DNA from: Klebsormidium nitens
Lineage: Eukaryota; Streptophyta; Klebsormidiophyceae; Klebsormidiales; Klebsormidiaceae
Assembly: GCA_000708835.1 (NCBI GenBank)
Contig: DF237323.1
Span: 26,074 to 90,073 of the forward strand
Direction of reading: 5' to 3'
Length of the DNA stretch: 64,000 nucleotides
Numbering within the stretch: the stretch's first letter is position 1; each line of letters begins with the position of its first letter. The notes below the pieces were generated by a model. That model did no database searches and had not been told where the DNA came from. It saw nothing but the letters and a program-made list of their open reading frames with translations. Of the stretch, positions 25,301-37,400 are shown in pieces. Made by a program: the position numbers and the translations under genes.

Positions 25301-26821
25301 CGACCTGCTGGAATGGATTCAGGCGGACGGCCGGAAGGCCGGAAGCACGGGTTCAGAACGTATCCGCAAATGGGGGGGAGCGGAAGCGGCTGATGGTGCC
25401 CCCCCGGAAAGCACCAACTCGAAAAACTCGAGAGCTCCCGTTTCCGGAGATACAGCGAAGGGGGCCGACCCCAGTGTGACGTCACCCGAAGTCCCGACGT
25501 CCAGACTGCAGATCGGCGAGGCGTCAGCGGAATCAGGCTCGTCAGCGGAACCAGCAAGACTCACGAGTGACTTCATGCTGACGCACGACGCGCTGACATC
25601 GGGACAGCACGCGGAGCGGCGACTCATGCAAGAGTGCGCTGCGGTCATGGAGTGGCTGGGCTTCAGCTTGGAAGTGCTGGTGAGAAGAGAACCTCGAAAC
25701 CCTTCTCATCTCGCGTACGCGGCCGCGTGTTGCTTTGTTGGGCAGCTCACACACTGGCTAGACTTCAGTACAGCCGCCAGAGAGTGAGAAGTCCCCAAAC
25801 CTTTTTCTAAGTGCAAGACGCGGCCGCGAATCGCTTCAAATAGGGAGTCCCTGAAGGCTCATATAGATTAAGCTTGAAAGTGCTGGGAAAAGGTACGACC
25901 TCCAAAACCCGGTCCTGCTGGTGACGTAGCCGCGTGTCGCTTCGTCGGACGTCTTCCCGTTTGCCCGCTTCACTGCACGGGCTGCCGAGCCCAGACTTCG
26001 CATTTGCGCAACGCGCCAGCGAGCCGTCCTGATCAAATCCTTATCAGTTTGCGTCAGCTCCAAACACCCTGGCAACAGCTTTCTCTATAAGTGACCACGA
26101 TGACCCCTGAGCTGCGGACGGCCGCCTTTTCCGGGGCATTCTTCTGAGCCGTTTCTGAACCACGCCGGTTGCCAAATTCTACAAGCTGAACTAAAGCGCA
26201 AGGTTTCACTGTACTGCCTTAACCTTAGTGGTCAGATAGCCCATCTACTCTGCTGATTGGCATTCCCAGCACTCATTATATGAGTTCCCTCGAATTTCTT
26301 GATTTACAACACTGACTTCCTCCCTTATCGATTTGCGAAGTTCATAGTTTGCAAGACAAAAAGTAAGCTTAGGAAAAGTGGTTGCGTATCAGTTCTCCGC
26401 CTCCATGTCGGTCCAACTTTGCTTTCTTCACCCTTGATTTGGGCTAAAGGCAGATTCTTTGAATATACCAAAGAGATGACAACGTCGCTGTCTCAAAGCT
26501 TTGATTCCTTTCAGAGGACGGCAGTCGACCTTCACCCCGACTTCTTTTCCTTGTTCAGCTTCATTCTGTAGAGCAGAACCATTTACACCTTCTTTTCCCA
26601 TTCGCTTGCAGCTGGAAGAGATCCTGGAACCGCCACCGATTACCGCATCCCCGATGCACCGATTGAAGGAGGCGAAGGCGACCGGAAGCCCGAGGACCCT
26701 GGCAAAACGGTCGCCGAGAGGCAGCCCGAAAGGTCCCCCGAGGAGCCCCAGCAGCAGCCCGCGGCTGGGGAAGCACGGCTCTCCGACTAGCAAACTGTCG
26801 CCGCTTTGGATCCCCCCTTAA
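22341..26821 (+). CDS. Four-exon gene, Ser/Pro/Gly-rich protein of unknown function (~800 aa)
   Basis: I do not recognise this protein. Four exons join in phase 0 with standard sites: 22341-22766 (donor GAG|GTGAGT), 23408-24082 (acceptor TTCGCAG, donor CTG|GTAAGC), 24588-25679 (acceptor CGCGCAG, donor CTG|GTGAGA) and 26612-26821 (acceptor TTGCAG, stop TAA). The predicted protein has 142 + 225 + 364 + 69 residues. It is basic at the N-terminus (repeated Arg), then Ser/Pro/Gly/Glu-rich and probably disordered. Near the C-terminus is the only helix-like segment (about residues 705-740, containing MQECAAVMEWLGFSLEVL), followed by a SPR/SPK-rich tail. The KRRVSLDS and SPxK motifs resemble kinase-substrate or microtubule-binding tails, but this is only a resemblance. 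An alternative is exon 3 reading through to a stop at 25787. The ATG at 22341 is the first in frame; an upstream exon is possible. Confidence 0.65.
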
Positions 26822-27929
26822 AATATCGAGCTTCGGTGCATTTAGCAACGGCAATCTGGTGACTTTTTGTTCACAGTATGGCTGTGTTGCCTAGATACGG
26901 GTTCCGGGAAGAGGGGGTGGAGTTTGGGGGTTGCTAGTGGTAACGGGTGCGGAGCGCAAGACGGCCTGGATCAGGGTTTTTAACAGGCGGGTGCTTCAGA
27001 TTAGAAAAATGCAAGGCTTGAGTGAAGCCTTGAAGACAGTAGTTACCTTTAAGAACGACGACTCGCGCATCCATGAGTGGATGCAGGGATACTTAGACTG
27101 ACTGTGTGACGGTTTGTATATGAGCGCCGCGGAGAATCTCAGATGAGGCCGGTCCAAGCGGGTGCCGGATCAATCTGTTCCCACTTTAGGTTTGAGAGAG
27201 AAGTATTTGGTTAACGCAGCGCAGCACAGAGATGGGGTGCTTCCATGCGTGAGGCCATGCGAGAATCAGACTGCTAGAAATCGGTGTAAGGACGATAGAT
27301 CATATGCATCCCTCAGGTACTAAGAATCTATAGGATAATATTTCGAGTAATCAGCGGCCGCCTGATCGGCCGACCACTGGCACCATATCATGGTCACTAC
27401 GGCCGTCTTTTGGTTTCTCTCGCCGGTCGAGTGTTTTGAATCCTTACGAATGCTCGAATCACCTGAACGAGCTCATTGAGAAGATGCTCATTACGCGTGA
27501 GTACCCTCAGAGTGCGAGTCCAAGTCGCTCAAGTTTGCGAAAACGCATATAAGAAGCCAGCTTAGTACAGCTATATTGGGTTTAAGCATGCAGATGATAT
27601 CGAGCGGCGACTCAACGGGAATCAAGTTCCGACGTTGCAAGGAGGGTGAGAGTCGTTCATGCATTATGCAGCTTAAACTTACTACTGGACGCCTATGACT
27701 CATTGGTTCAATCGAGTCTCTTTCAAGTGAGCGGACGCCATCTCAAGTACCTTAGAATATAGCTGGGTCGCCATGCTTGTATTAGAAAGCATCAATCATG
27801 CAATGCCGTGCGATAGAACTATTAGTCCAGCTCAGTCCATCGTACTTCCCCGGACCGCAACCGTTTCACTCTTACAGTTAACACAGCTAAATCTCCGCTG
27901 CTAAAAGCTGACAGTTGTATAGTCTGAGC
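26822..27929. other. Spacer, nothing identified
   Basis: Lies between the + strand gene ending at 26821 and the - strand lipase-like copy A ending at 27930, so it holds two facing 3' ends. I see no conserved coding segment, repeat or RNA gene. Confidence 0.5.
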
Positions 27930-30900
27930 TCATCCTAGCAAGTACAGATTTTGGTGACCGGGGACGGCTTGCCCGCTTCTCCACTCCTCCCCCGGGTCTC
28001 GGAGTGCATGTCCGATATCCGCCAAGACTCGATGGTTCCTACAAATCAGATTATGATTGGTCGCTAATCCATCCTCACTCCCGCAACTAACGGTGATATA
28101 CCTCTCACAGCACACCTCCAGACACTCTCCGTCCCGGGGCCGAGGGTCGAACTCCACCAGCTTCTCAAAGGCGAACGGCCGGTTATGCGTCTGGACGTAA
28201 CGCACGCACCGGATTGGGGGATCGCCGTTACGGCCCCTTTCGTGGTTCCATGCATTCAGACGCCTCTTCAGAGACCCGGCTCTCCCCTCGGGTGTGGCGA
28301 CGACGATCGTGCCGATTTGGATGTCGCCATACGAGGGCAGCGCTAGAAGCAGGAAGGTGACGTAAGCCGCGCCCAGTCCGTGCGCGACGATGTTTGGGGG
28401 CTTGGTCGTGGGGGCGAACTGGAAGATGTCGAGCAACAGATCCTGCAGCGGGAATCAGGAATTTCCGACTTTCATGCAGACACAAAGTGCACAAGTCCTT
28501 GGAAAATTTGAAGAGCAGCAAATCCTGCAGGGAGAAGGAATATAGACTTTCATGCAGACACAAAGTGCACACGTGTTTGACAGATCTGACGAGCGACAGC
28601 TTCCGCAGGGGGAAGGAAGACAGACTTTCATGCTGACACAATGGGCACAAATGTTTGAGAGATTTGACGAGCAACCGATTCTGCAGAGGGAGGAATACAG
28701 AGGCAGATGCACAGTTTACCAGTGCACTTTTACCTGGGAAACTTGAACATCTAATTTGTGAATTCCTAATTCGTCTTTGATGCCAAAAAGCAGGTGGTTT
28801 GGAAGAACGGCGTCACTGGAATCTCCGAAGCTGAGCCAGACCGCACTGACATTCTAAGAAAGCTCTGAAACACAGTTCTCTACTTTGCACTCGTCCGATC
28901 TCAAGTCAGCTTTAATGAAGGTATCCAGGACCCCACAGAATGCGATAGACGTTGCAAATCTCTTGACGAGCTTTGCGGGCGAAGGTGTTATTCTTTTTGC
29001 TAATTCCGCGGGGCCCCACCGCGGGTAAAGACACTACTGACGGAGATCGCCATATTTTCTCAAGGACCTCTATTTGTGCGACGCTCCCCCAAACCTTCAA
29101 AAAGTTGTGTCCGGGCTTGCCTTGTAGGCTGCTTTTGAAATGAGCATGGCAAAAACAAAGAAACTGGTCTTCTATTAGGCGTGTACGAACGCAATCCAAA
29201 ACGATATACGCTCCTAGTGGTCCTCAAGAGCCTATGATGAAGATTCCTCACGCGGAGGTCGTTGCCGCTGAAATATGCGTCTTCCTTGTCTGAGAACCAG
29301 GATGCGGAACCAAGAGTTCCTTTGGAACGCCACCCGATGACTACGCCCGGGCCGCCGGAATGGATCCCGCTCTGCAATAGCGGAAAATAAAAGTGGAGAA
29401 CTTGACAACAGCGTTAGCCAGAGGCCAGTAGATCTTAGTGGGCGATTGGAAATTCGAAAATCCCAGGGTCAACCCAGATTTGCGAAAAGCAAAACGGACA
29501 CGGGAGCAAGACTGCTGGTTGGATCACACTGGATGAGCTCACCATCAAACGGGCAGCCAGAAACAGCTGCTCGGCCGAGTCTAGGGCAAACCTGTGTCAT
29601 CAGAAGCGGAAGCGTTTGAGTCACTAATTTCTAGAAAGATGAACCATCAAAACTACAAGCTTTCAGACCTTACATTCGCCTAGAAACAAGTTTTCAAGCA
29701 GCATACAAGGAATGTACGTTACGATTAGGATACAATGACCGAGCCGGGACTGCGAAGAGGGGTCTCTCGCCAAAGCGATCAGTGACTGTGCCTAGTTCGG
29801 ACGTCTCTATCAAATATCACTCCTCGTGACGAAAGTTATCCCGGAACATTTGTACCTAGCCTGCGCTTGAGCCGGGTACTGGAATCCAAAGTACTCCACA
29901 TGCTCTCTGAGCGGGGGAGTCGGTAATCGAGGACCGAAGCTGGGGACCTTGTCGGAGCGGATGACGTGGCAAGGTTCCAGCACAAAACCCTCGTTAATGT
30001 AGCGTCTGATACCAAGGCAGTGGACGATCGAGAATTGGTTCTACACATCCCAAACCTTGGTACATGAATCGTTCAAATACATGACTACTTCAAGAATGAA
30101 TCGGGACGCGCGTTGACCTACAATTTCAACAGCATCCCTAATCCAAATTTCAGAGTTTCTGATTTTCTTTGAGTTTCTGATTGTCCTTTTCCCTGCTGTT
30201 TCTGTTTTGATGCGTAACCCGGGCAGAAGATCGCGCCCGGGTCGTCGGTACTGTCGCTCCACGCGGCGTACAGCTCCAGGAACTGTTGCTTATCCAAGCG
30301 CCAGAACTCGGTCACGTGCATGGCGTCGAAACTGATTTCCAGATTCTCTTCGATCGGGATGGACACCTGTGAAAAGGACACGCGAAGCGACGAAATGAAG
30401 AGACTGTTACGTGCGCGAGCGTCGCCCAGCTTTCCGGCAAGCCACGGATAGGTGGTGGTGGAATAGAAGGGCGTCCAAAAACGGGGCTTCGCGACTTCGA
30501 AGACCTGCTGGAGTGAGCCCGTTGGTCGCCGGAACAGGCTTCACTGGTCACCTACCGATTTCTTGCCAGGGGTCGTCTTAAGAATTGCTCAACCAAGGTT
30601 AATATTCCCCTACCGCAGCCCACCTCTTCACAATCTTCCATCAACAAAATGGACTCTTACTGCTGTTTTTCCAGACAAATCTCAACTTTCGGTAGTTGAT
30701 TCATTGACCGTTGGATCAGCTAACTCTGCCAATTGTACGGTACGACTTGTACTCGTCGAGAATATGGGTTTCACGATTTCGCGGGTTTTCCCCAGGGTGT
30801 TCTAGAGATAATAAACAAAACCCTCACAAAGGCCACTCCGTAACGGACACCAAGGCTCGCGTCTCTTTTGCCCTGGGGTAAAAGCGCCGGCAAGTGATTT

Positions 30901-33434
30901 CCGTCCAGCACCGGAGATCCGTCGTCCCTTTCCCAGCTCTTGTCGGTGTAGAGCAGTATTGGCACCTGTGCGGACGTCGATATGTTTGTTTGAATGACCC
31001 AACTTTTTCTTGAGCTCCTATGAGAGCCTGAACTAGCTGATTGTAGAATAAGTAGAGCTGTCCAAACCGAAGGCGGAAGTTCGTACAGGCCGCTTATTCC
31101 GAACGGCCCGAGCTAGTCGTGGAGTTGAACATTGAGGAACATACGTCACCGTGCGACACTTGAAATAAAGGCCCTGAAAAAATCTTCCCCTCTTTTGACG
31201 ATTCGTTCCGACATAGACGAGCAGACTGAATTGCAGAACGAAGCCGATAAACTCAAGCGACGCGTAGCGCGAATCCTTACCACTTCGAAATATTCGCCGC
31301 GAATCATTCTCATTCTTTCCATCTGTTCTTCCAAACTCATCGGCGGCGGAATGCACTCGACTCCCGGAAAGGCACCGGTCGCGGCTAGCGTATCCCAATC
31401 CTCTGCTTCCCTGGAGTTGGCAAGCGGGTCGTCCAACCGGTTCACAGAATCCAGCTGTAGGGGACACCACCGATAACCTCACAGATAGCTGGTCACGGTC
31501 GTGTCAATTTGCTTCAATGAGAAAAGGACCATCCGATTCGACTAACTGGTCTATTTATGTGGTTTTTGGGCTGTAGGGTAACACCAGAACTGCGCTGTAT
31601 TGCGTTCTTCAAGTAAAGACTCCGTGCCGCAGAAAGATGCTAGCGGCAGGATGAGAAACAATACCACCGCTCAGTATCGCACACATTCACAGTTTTGAAT
31701 TTCACGTGAGTCAAGCCGGCTGTATGCAAAGAAGAAACCGTTGTTTTTTATCGTTGCAAAACCAATCTTCGTCATTTTCCCCAACAGAAGACAGACTGGC
31801 AGAACTCCTAAGCCATTTTGATCTTCGTTATAAATATGAACTGAAAACCATTGCGACGGCATAACCGGACACAACATTTACCATCATTTGTAGGGTGCTC
31901 CGCAAATCATGAGCGGCGTCTTCCATGTTCTCTTCGTACTCTTGTCCGGTGAAAAGAAAGTACGAAATATCGTTCTGCAGCAGGTCTTTCGGCAGCTTCC
32001 GGCGGAATCTCGCCGCCAGCGGACCCCCCATCGCCTCGATCTCTACAAGGAGGGCTAAGACTCGCTGGTGGCAGACAGGGGGCTTTGACGCTGCGTTCTG
32101 GATCCGTTCCACTGGTTCTTTTAGCGGAACCAGAATGCGAGCGGAAACGGAGACGAACGCGAGGGAGTGGGTCAAGCGGCGCAGGGTGAGGTAGTCGTCC
32201 GGAAGGAAGAGATTGCTGACGCCAGCGGGAATCTGGAGTGCGTCTGACGTCTGCAAGGCAAAATTGGATCCAATAAGCATCTCGCGATTTCACTTTTTCC
32301 GCGTTACATCAAAAGATGCGCCCAAGCGCTCGATTTCAGGATGCAAGGGGCGCAGAATCCAGTGTCAAGCCCTCTTACCTTGCGGATGATCCTGTCGAAT
32401 GAAAACAGGGTAATCAGGTTTCAAAAATTTAAGATCTCCCACCAGTCTCTTTCAGGCGCAAGAAGTATGCCCAGTGCGGAGGGTGAATGGACGAGTCGCC
32501 AACTCATTGAGCCTGGCCGGAAGGTTCGCGCGCTGACTTGGTGCTCACACAGGCATTGGCCGGAAGAACAGCTAAAAATATCTAAACTTGGTTTAGCCGA
32601 CCTAATACCACGGGACGGAGGAGGATAGATTGAATTAACCACCTATTGATCCATTAAGGACTGAGGCGAGAAAGCACCTGAGACAAGACCCATTGACAAA
32701 GACAAGGAGCAACCGTACCTCGAGTTCTTCTCGGCCCGGCTTTGGAAGTCTGATCTTTTGATGGTCTCGCCTGGATTGCCCTCTCGTACAGCCATGCTAA
32801 ATGGTCATCGTGCTTTTACTAGAAAGGAACAAATCTTGATTCGCATCTCAGGAAGAGACAAGTGCTTCCCCTATGATTCTGCGTGCGAGTAGTTGAAAGC
32901 AGATTCTAGCTCAGATACGTAAAGTTTCGGACGTACCTTGGACATGGATGGCAGCCGCGAGCGAGGCCACCAAACCCCAGACAAAAGGCCCCCGCTCCGG
33001 ACGGGGTAAGAATGAACGGGCTCAATTCGACCTAGCACGTCATCCAGGCAAGCCAGTTGAAGGTCCGCCGTCACTCTAAAACCCTGCTCAGAAATAACAC
33101 GCCTGCCCAGCGCCGCCATCTGCGTAACCTCTCGCAGCGCCTCGTTAACCGCCTCCTTGAAAACACCCCCGAGCTCCTTAACCCTTTCCACTAACCCGCC
33201 TAGCTCCTGGACCCAGGTCACGAGGTTGTCGGTTATGGCTAACAGCTTGCGTTGCTCGCTAACCAGGGTCTTAACAACCTGGAGGAAGGAAGAGTCTCGG
33301 GTAAGTTGCTGGGGGTTGTCCTGGAGGCATTGGCTCAGTTTGTGAACAAAAGTCATGAGGAAAATTTCGGTATCCCACCGGATGAGCCCGGGCGGTGGCT
33401 CAAGCCCTGGCCGCGCTAACGGTCCTGATTCCAT
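27930..33434 (-). CDS. Lipase-like gene, copy A (non-catalytic class-3 lipase fold; exon 5 donor lost)
   Basis: Eight exons on the - strand: 33434-32937, 32250-31882, 31454-31281, 30965-30828, 30366-30218, 29591-29543, 29371-29252 and 28442-27930. They would encode ~669 residues. An N-terminal helical half (exons 1-4) contains LEPPPGL and LVTWVQELGG, then FLPDDYLTLRR. The C-terminal half resembles a class-3 lipase alpha/beta-hydrolase: the oxyanion strand is GPGVVIGWRS (exon 7) and the nucleophile elbow is VAHGLGAAY (exon 8). The elbow lacks Ser (G-x-S-x-G family pattern), and the region where the acid residue is expected reads THNRPFAFE. It is therefore predicted to be catalytically dead. 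The start ATG is conserved in position in all three copies. The oddity is after exon 5: copies B and C have GG|GTAAG, here GG|TTACGC, so the donor is destroyed; read-through reaches a stop about 100 bases on. Possibly a pseudogene. Confidence 0.7.
28456..28735 (-). repeat. 78-bp tandem repeat of the intron 7/exon 8 junction
   Basis: Three clear units and a degenerate fourth lie in the intron directly upstream of copy A exon 8. The word TTCATGC(A/T)GACACAA recurs at offsets of exactly 78 bases (cytosines at 28473, 28551 and 28629). On the - strand each unit holds a CTGCAG- or CCGCGG-like acceptor region followed by a version of the exon 8 start. The genuine exon starts GATCTGTTGCTCGACATC and the nearest repeat reads GATTTGCTGCTCTTC. 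The units are thus duplicated splice acceptors with ~35 bases of exon. Copies B and C lack them. Confidence 0.75.
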
Positions 33435-33724
33435 CAATGCTGATTGGTGATCTCTGAACCCCAAGTCCTAAGTCCTACTTTTGTGGATGGAAAGAAGGCG
33501 CCTCCACGAAACAACACCCTGCTGGTTGCCTTCAACTTCAAGTGGAGTTGAAGCCGCCTGAAAACAGCAACAGAGCGCTAGCTTTCGGTGCAGGTTGTCC
33601 GAGTATGCAGAGTATCTTGCAATTACGAGCTCGCAAGCGGAAATACTTGCGCAGCCGCCAGCTAGGGTGGAGTGGCTTTGTTCAACTTTTGCGAACCTGA
33701 CATAAGGTGACACATACTAATAGA

Positions 33725-33910
33725 TTGAAGGCGCCGCTTCAATTCGCGCCGCTGCCACACGGCCGCCGTACGGGCGGACGCTCCGCGGCCGCGACCTGAG
33801 CGCCGCGCCCGGCCAGGGTTTTTGATAAAGGCCGGACGGCCGCGGGGCCCCATGTTGAGAAATGCGCGGCCCGCGTCGACGCGCCCCTGCGCAACGCCGT
33901 GCATGGCCTT
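33725..33910. promoter_or_regulatory. GC-rich block upstream of copy A (putative promoter/CpG island)
   Basis: A CpG-dense block with GCGGCCGC-like and CCGGCC words lies about 300 bases upstream of the copy A start codon. Equivalent blocks lie upstream of copies B and C at similar distances. I see no TATA box. A role as promoter or CpG island is inferred from position and composition only. Confidence 0.4.
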
Positions 33911-34446
33911 AAGAGTTTTTGCGTTCCTTGATTTCCCAGCTTCGCCCCATGCCTTCGATATGCACGGGCTTTAAGAGAGGTGTCCATACAAATGCTATAT
34001 TGCTGAAGCTCTGTATATCATACGCCATGTACAAATAAGCATTTCAACTGATCGGAGCTCAACTTTACAGACATACAGAGAGAAGCTAAGTATCTGCATA
34101 TGCTAAGATCGACTGAGCGGCGTATTTAGACTTCGCAGTCAGCATGGAAATTGTCGGTCATGCAGCAATCGAGTCTACTTCTGCCCATGGTCCGATCAAG
34201 GCTTCCTCTTGTATCGACTCGTTTTGATGTAGTATGAGTTAAGCAACTCCTCATAGAGCTCATTTGAATGCATGAGCTGGGCCCAAGCCTCTGCATAAAA
34301 TGAACATCTTTGGTGCCCAGAATTGCAAAAGCGTCCGAATCGGATCGATGCACTCCCGTGCCCAGAACTGCAAAGCGTCCGAATTGCAGCCTTACGCTAA
34401 TACCTTCAATACGCTCATCTCAGTGCGATTTGACAAACGACTCTGT
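33911..34446. other. Spacer between lipase-like copies A and B
   Basis: Holds the far 5' flank of copy A and the 3' flank of copy B. A short word, TGCCCAGAA(T/C)TGCAAA-GCGTCCGAAT, occurs twice about 47 bases apart (near 34314 and 34360). No gene seen. Confidence 0.45.
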
Positions 34447-37400
34447 CTATTCCCCCAGCAAGTACAGATTCTGGTGACCTGGGCCGGCTTGCCCAGCTCT
34501 CCACTCCTCGCCCGGGTCTCGGAGTGCCTGTCCGATATCGGCCAAGACTCGACGGTTCCTACCAATCAGATTGTGGTTGGTCGCGCCTCCATCCTCGCTC
34601 CCGAAACTGACGGTAACGTACTTCTCGCAGCACACTTCCAGAGACTCTCCGTCTCGGGGCGGAGAGTCGGGCAAGACCAGCTTCTCGAAGGCGAATGGCC
34701 GGTTATGCGTCTGTACGTAACGCAGGCAACGGACTGACGGAGGATCGCCGTTACGGCCGCCCCAGCTTTGCATGTGGTCCATTTGGTATAGATACTCTCT
34801 GAGAGATCCGGCTTTCTCCTCGGATGCAGCGACGACAATCGTGCCGATTTGAGCGATTGCTTGATCGGGTAGTGCGAGAAGAGAGTAGGTGATGTAAGCA
34901 GCGCCCAATCCGTGCGCGATGATGTTGGCGGGCTTGGCCGTGGGGGCGAATCTGAATATGTCACGCACAAGATCCTGCAAAGGATTGGGAATAGAAGCAT
35001 GAATGCGAGACTGTACGAGTGCATTTACTTCGCCCAGTAGGGTCGATCTTTAGAGACATTTTATACGCCTCCAAAAAGCAGGCAATGGGATTGACAATCG
35101 GCCTCATCGTCGGAAGCTCCGACACTCTATGACTGACTATAATCTGCAGTTGTCTCTTGTCAAATCTGCTATTATAGTTGTAAGTCCTCAGATTGTTTCG
35201 ACTACAGATCACTGAAAATTTCCCAGCGTTTGCGAGAGTGGGCGAAGATCCAGTCGTTGATCCAAGAACGTCTTTCACATGACTTTCCTTCTGAGTTTGT
35301 TTACAAATTGTGTCCTGGCACGATCATTATTCCTGCCCAGAATAAGGAATAATCTGATCAAGTACGACAAGCAAAGGATCACGAGCACATTGATCCTTGA
35401 CTGAAAACCAGCTTCCAGCAGGTACAACGCAAGCATACGCGTCCGGCAAATTTCCACGAGCATATAGTAAAATCTTCCTCACGCGAAGTTCCAGGCGCGG
35501 GCCTTGGACTTGTTCCCTGTCTGAGATCCAGGGCCCGTAACCAAGGGCTCCTAGAGAACGCCACCCAATGACTACGCAGGGGCCGCTGGAACGGATTCCG
35601 CTCTGCAACAGCGGAAAAGGAAAGTGGAGAGACAACACTCCAGTCGGGATCGACTTCATCTTGCCCAATTGAGTTGTCTGGTTGAGTGAAGACTGCGGTC
35701 AACCTAAAAAAGTCAAGATTTGTATTGACTATGGTAAGTATTAATCCAGCAGAGATGCGCAATTTCAGAAGAATCTGAGCGAAGGTTATAGAGCGAAGTA
35801 AGTTCTTAAGAACCCCGTGCATCTGATGCCAGCAATCTTCTTTCCAAAGTTGTGCGCTCCAGGTTTTGCATTTCCTAAACCTACGGCGCCTCCTCTTGAT
35901 ACATACATCACATTATAAAGCCCGTACCGAAGCATGGGGCTTAGATGAGTACATAGGGTCAGGGCCGTGTTTGTCCGACAAGCTACCTGATCTACCTGCA
36001 AGCAAGATCTTATGGCTATTATCTCAACGAAACCATTGACAAGCTGACAAGCTACCGAACCGTTCTGGCATCAAGTCACACCCCAAGTAGAAGTCAGAAA
36101 CCAACCGTAGGAAAGACAAAATCAAACTAGCTAGGACCAGATGCGTGCTTGGATCGCACATCATTGATAGCGTGCACCTATTCCAGTGCGTTGGATGCAT
36201 CAAGATGGGTAGATTCTCATCTGACAAGTCGCGTCGATTATGATTTCCCGGGTTCATCCAGCTTGCCAAAGGCCGTAGCAAAACTAGGAAAAGCTCACAA
36301 TGTATGGCTGCCGTCGGATGCGTCCCATAGCCAACTCAGGATTGGGCTTTCTTAGAGTTTCGACATTTTGTGAAGACCACGCGAGATTGTTGACGACAGA
36401 GCAATGAAAGCAACTTTCGTGGCTGAATTCTTATCAAACACTTTGAGGGGAGCTCACCATCAAGCGGGCAGCCAGGAAGAGCTGCTCGGCCGAGTCGAGG
36501 GCAAATCTGCACAACCAGAAGAAGAGAACGCTTTAGTCACTCGAGAACCCTGAAGCGCGAGCCAGAAGTTCCTACAGGCACCGAATTCTCCAGACTCAGG
36601 TGCCAAAACGAGGATAAAGTAAACGTACACGATGTTCCCGTCCCCTTCAATAGATCTTCACGAAGCCGAGGGGCGCAAGACCGATCCCTCGCACCGTCCA
36701 GAAGCCTGACTAAAGTATGCGAATATCTCTGTTTGTGCATAAGACGTCATACAACGTCACTGCCGTTGTCAAAGCTCCTTCCCCGAAAACAGCTGTCCGG
36801 AGGGGATCGGAGACAGACAACGTTGCTTTCTGGGCGGTGTCGATTTTTGTAAAGACGAGTCGAAAACAGACGACCCAGATCGTTAAGGATGTTGGAAGAG
36901 ATGATTTGGCAGGATTACGTACGAAGCCCTGGTCAAAGCTGCTCTCAACACTGATTGAGAAGGGCCTGAAAACCCCAGCATTCTCAGTCTCGGTCTCAAC
37001 AAGGCTAAGTTCTTCATATTAAAGAATAGCGAGCTTTGGGTCAGAAATCTAACCAACCCGAACGGGTGAGGTCGACTCGGGGTTTTCAGGTGGGGTCAAT
37101 GGGTGCGGAGAGGTGTTAAAGGGTTCGGTTTACAAGTGAGGGCAGGGGCTATGTACATATCCAAAGCTTAGTATACCTACTAGGTTGAAGACGCATTCAA
37201 AATCCCCGATTCTTCTTAACCCTGCTGTTTGCGGTTTGATGCTTACCCCGGGCAGAAAATCACGCCCCGGTCGTCAGTACTGTCGCTCCAACCGACGTAC
37301 AACTCCAGAAACTGCTGCTTCTCCAAGCGCCAGACCTCGGTCACGTGCATGGCGTCGAAATCACTTTCCAGGGCCTCTTCGGTTGGAATGGACACCTGTG

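Noticed and set aside
28456-28735. Regular 78-bp direct repeats, possible CRISPR-like array
   Set aside because: No repeat/spacer alternation; the whole unit is repeated, and it lies in a eukaryotic intron copying an exon junction.
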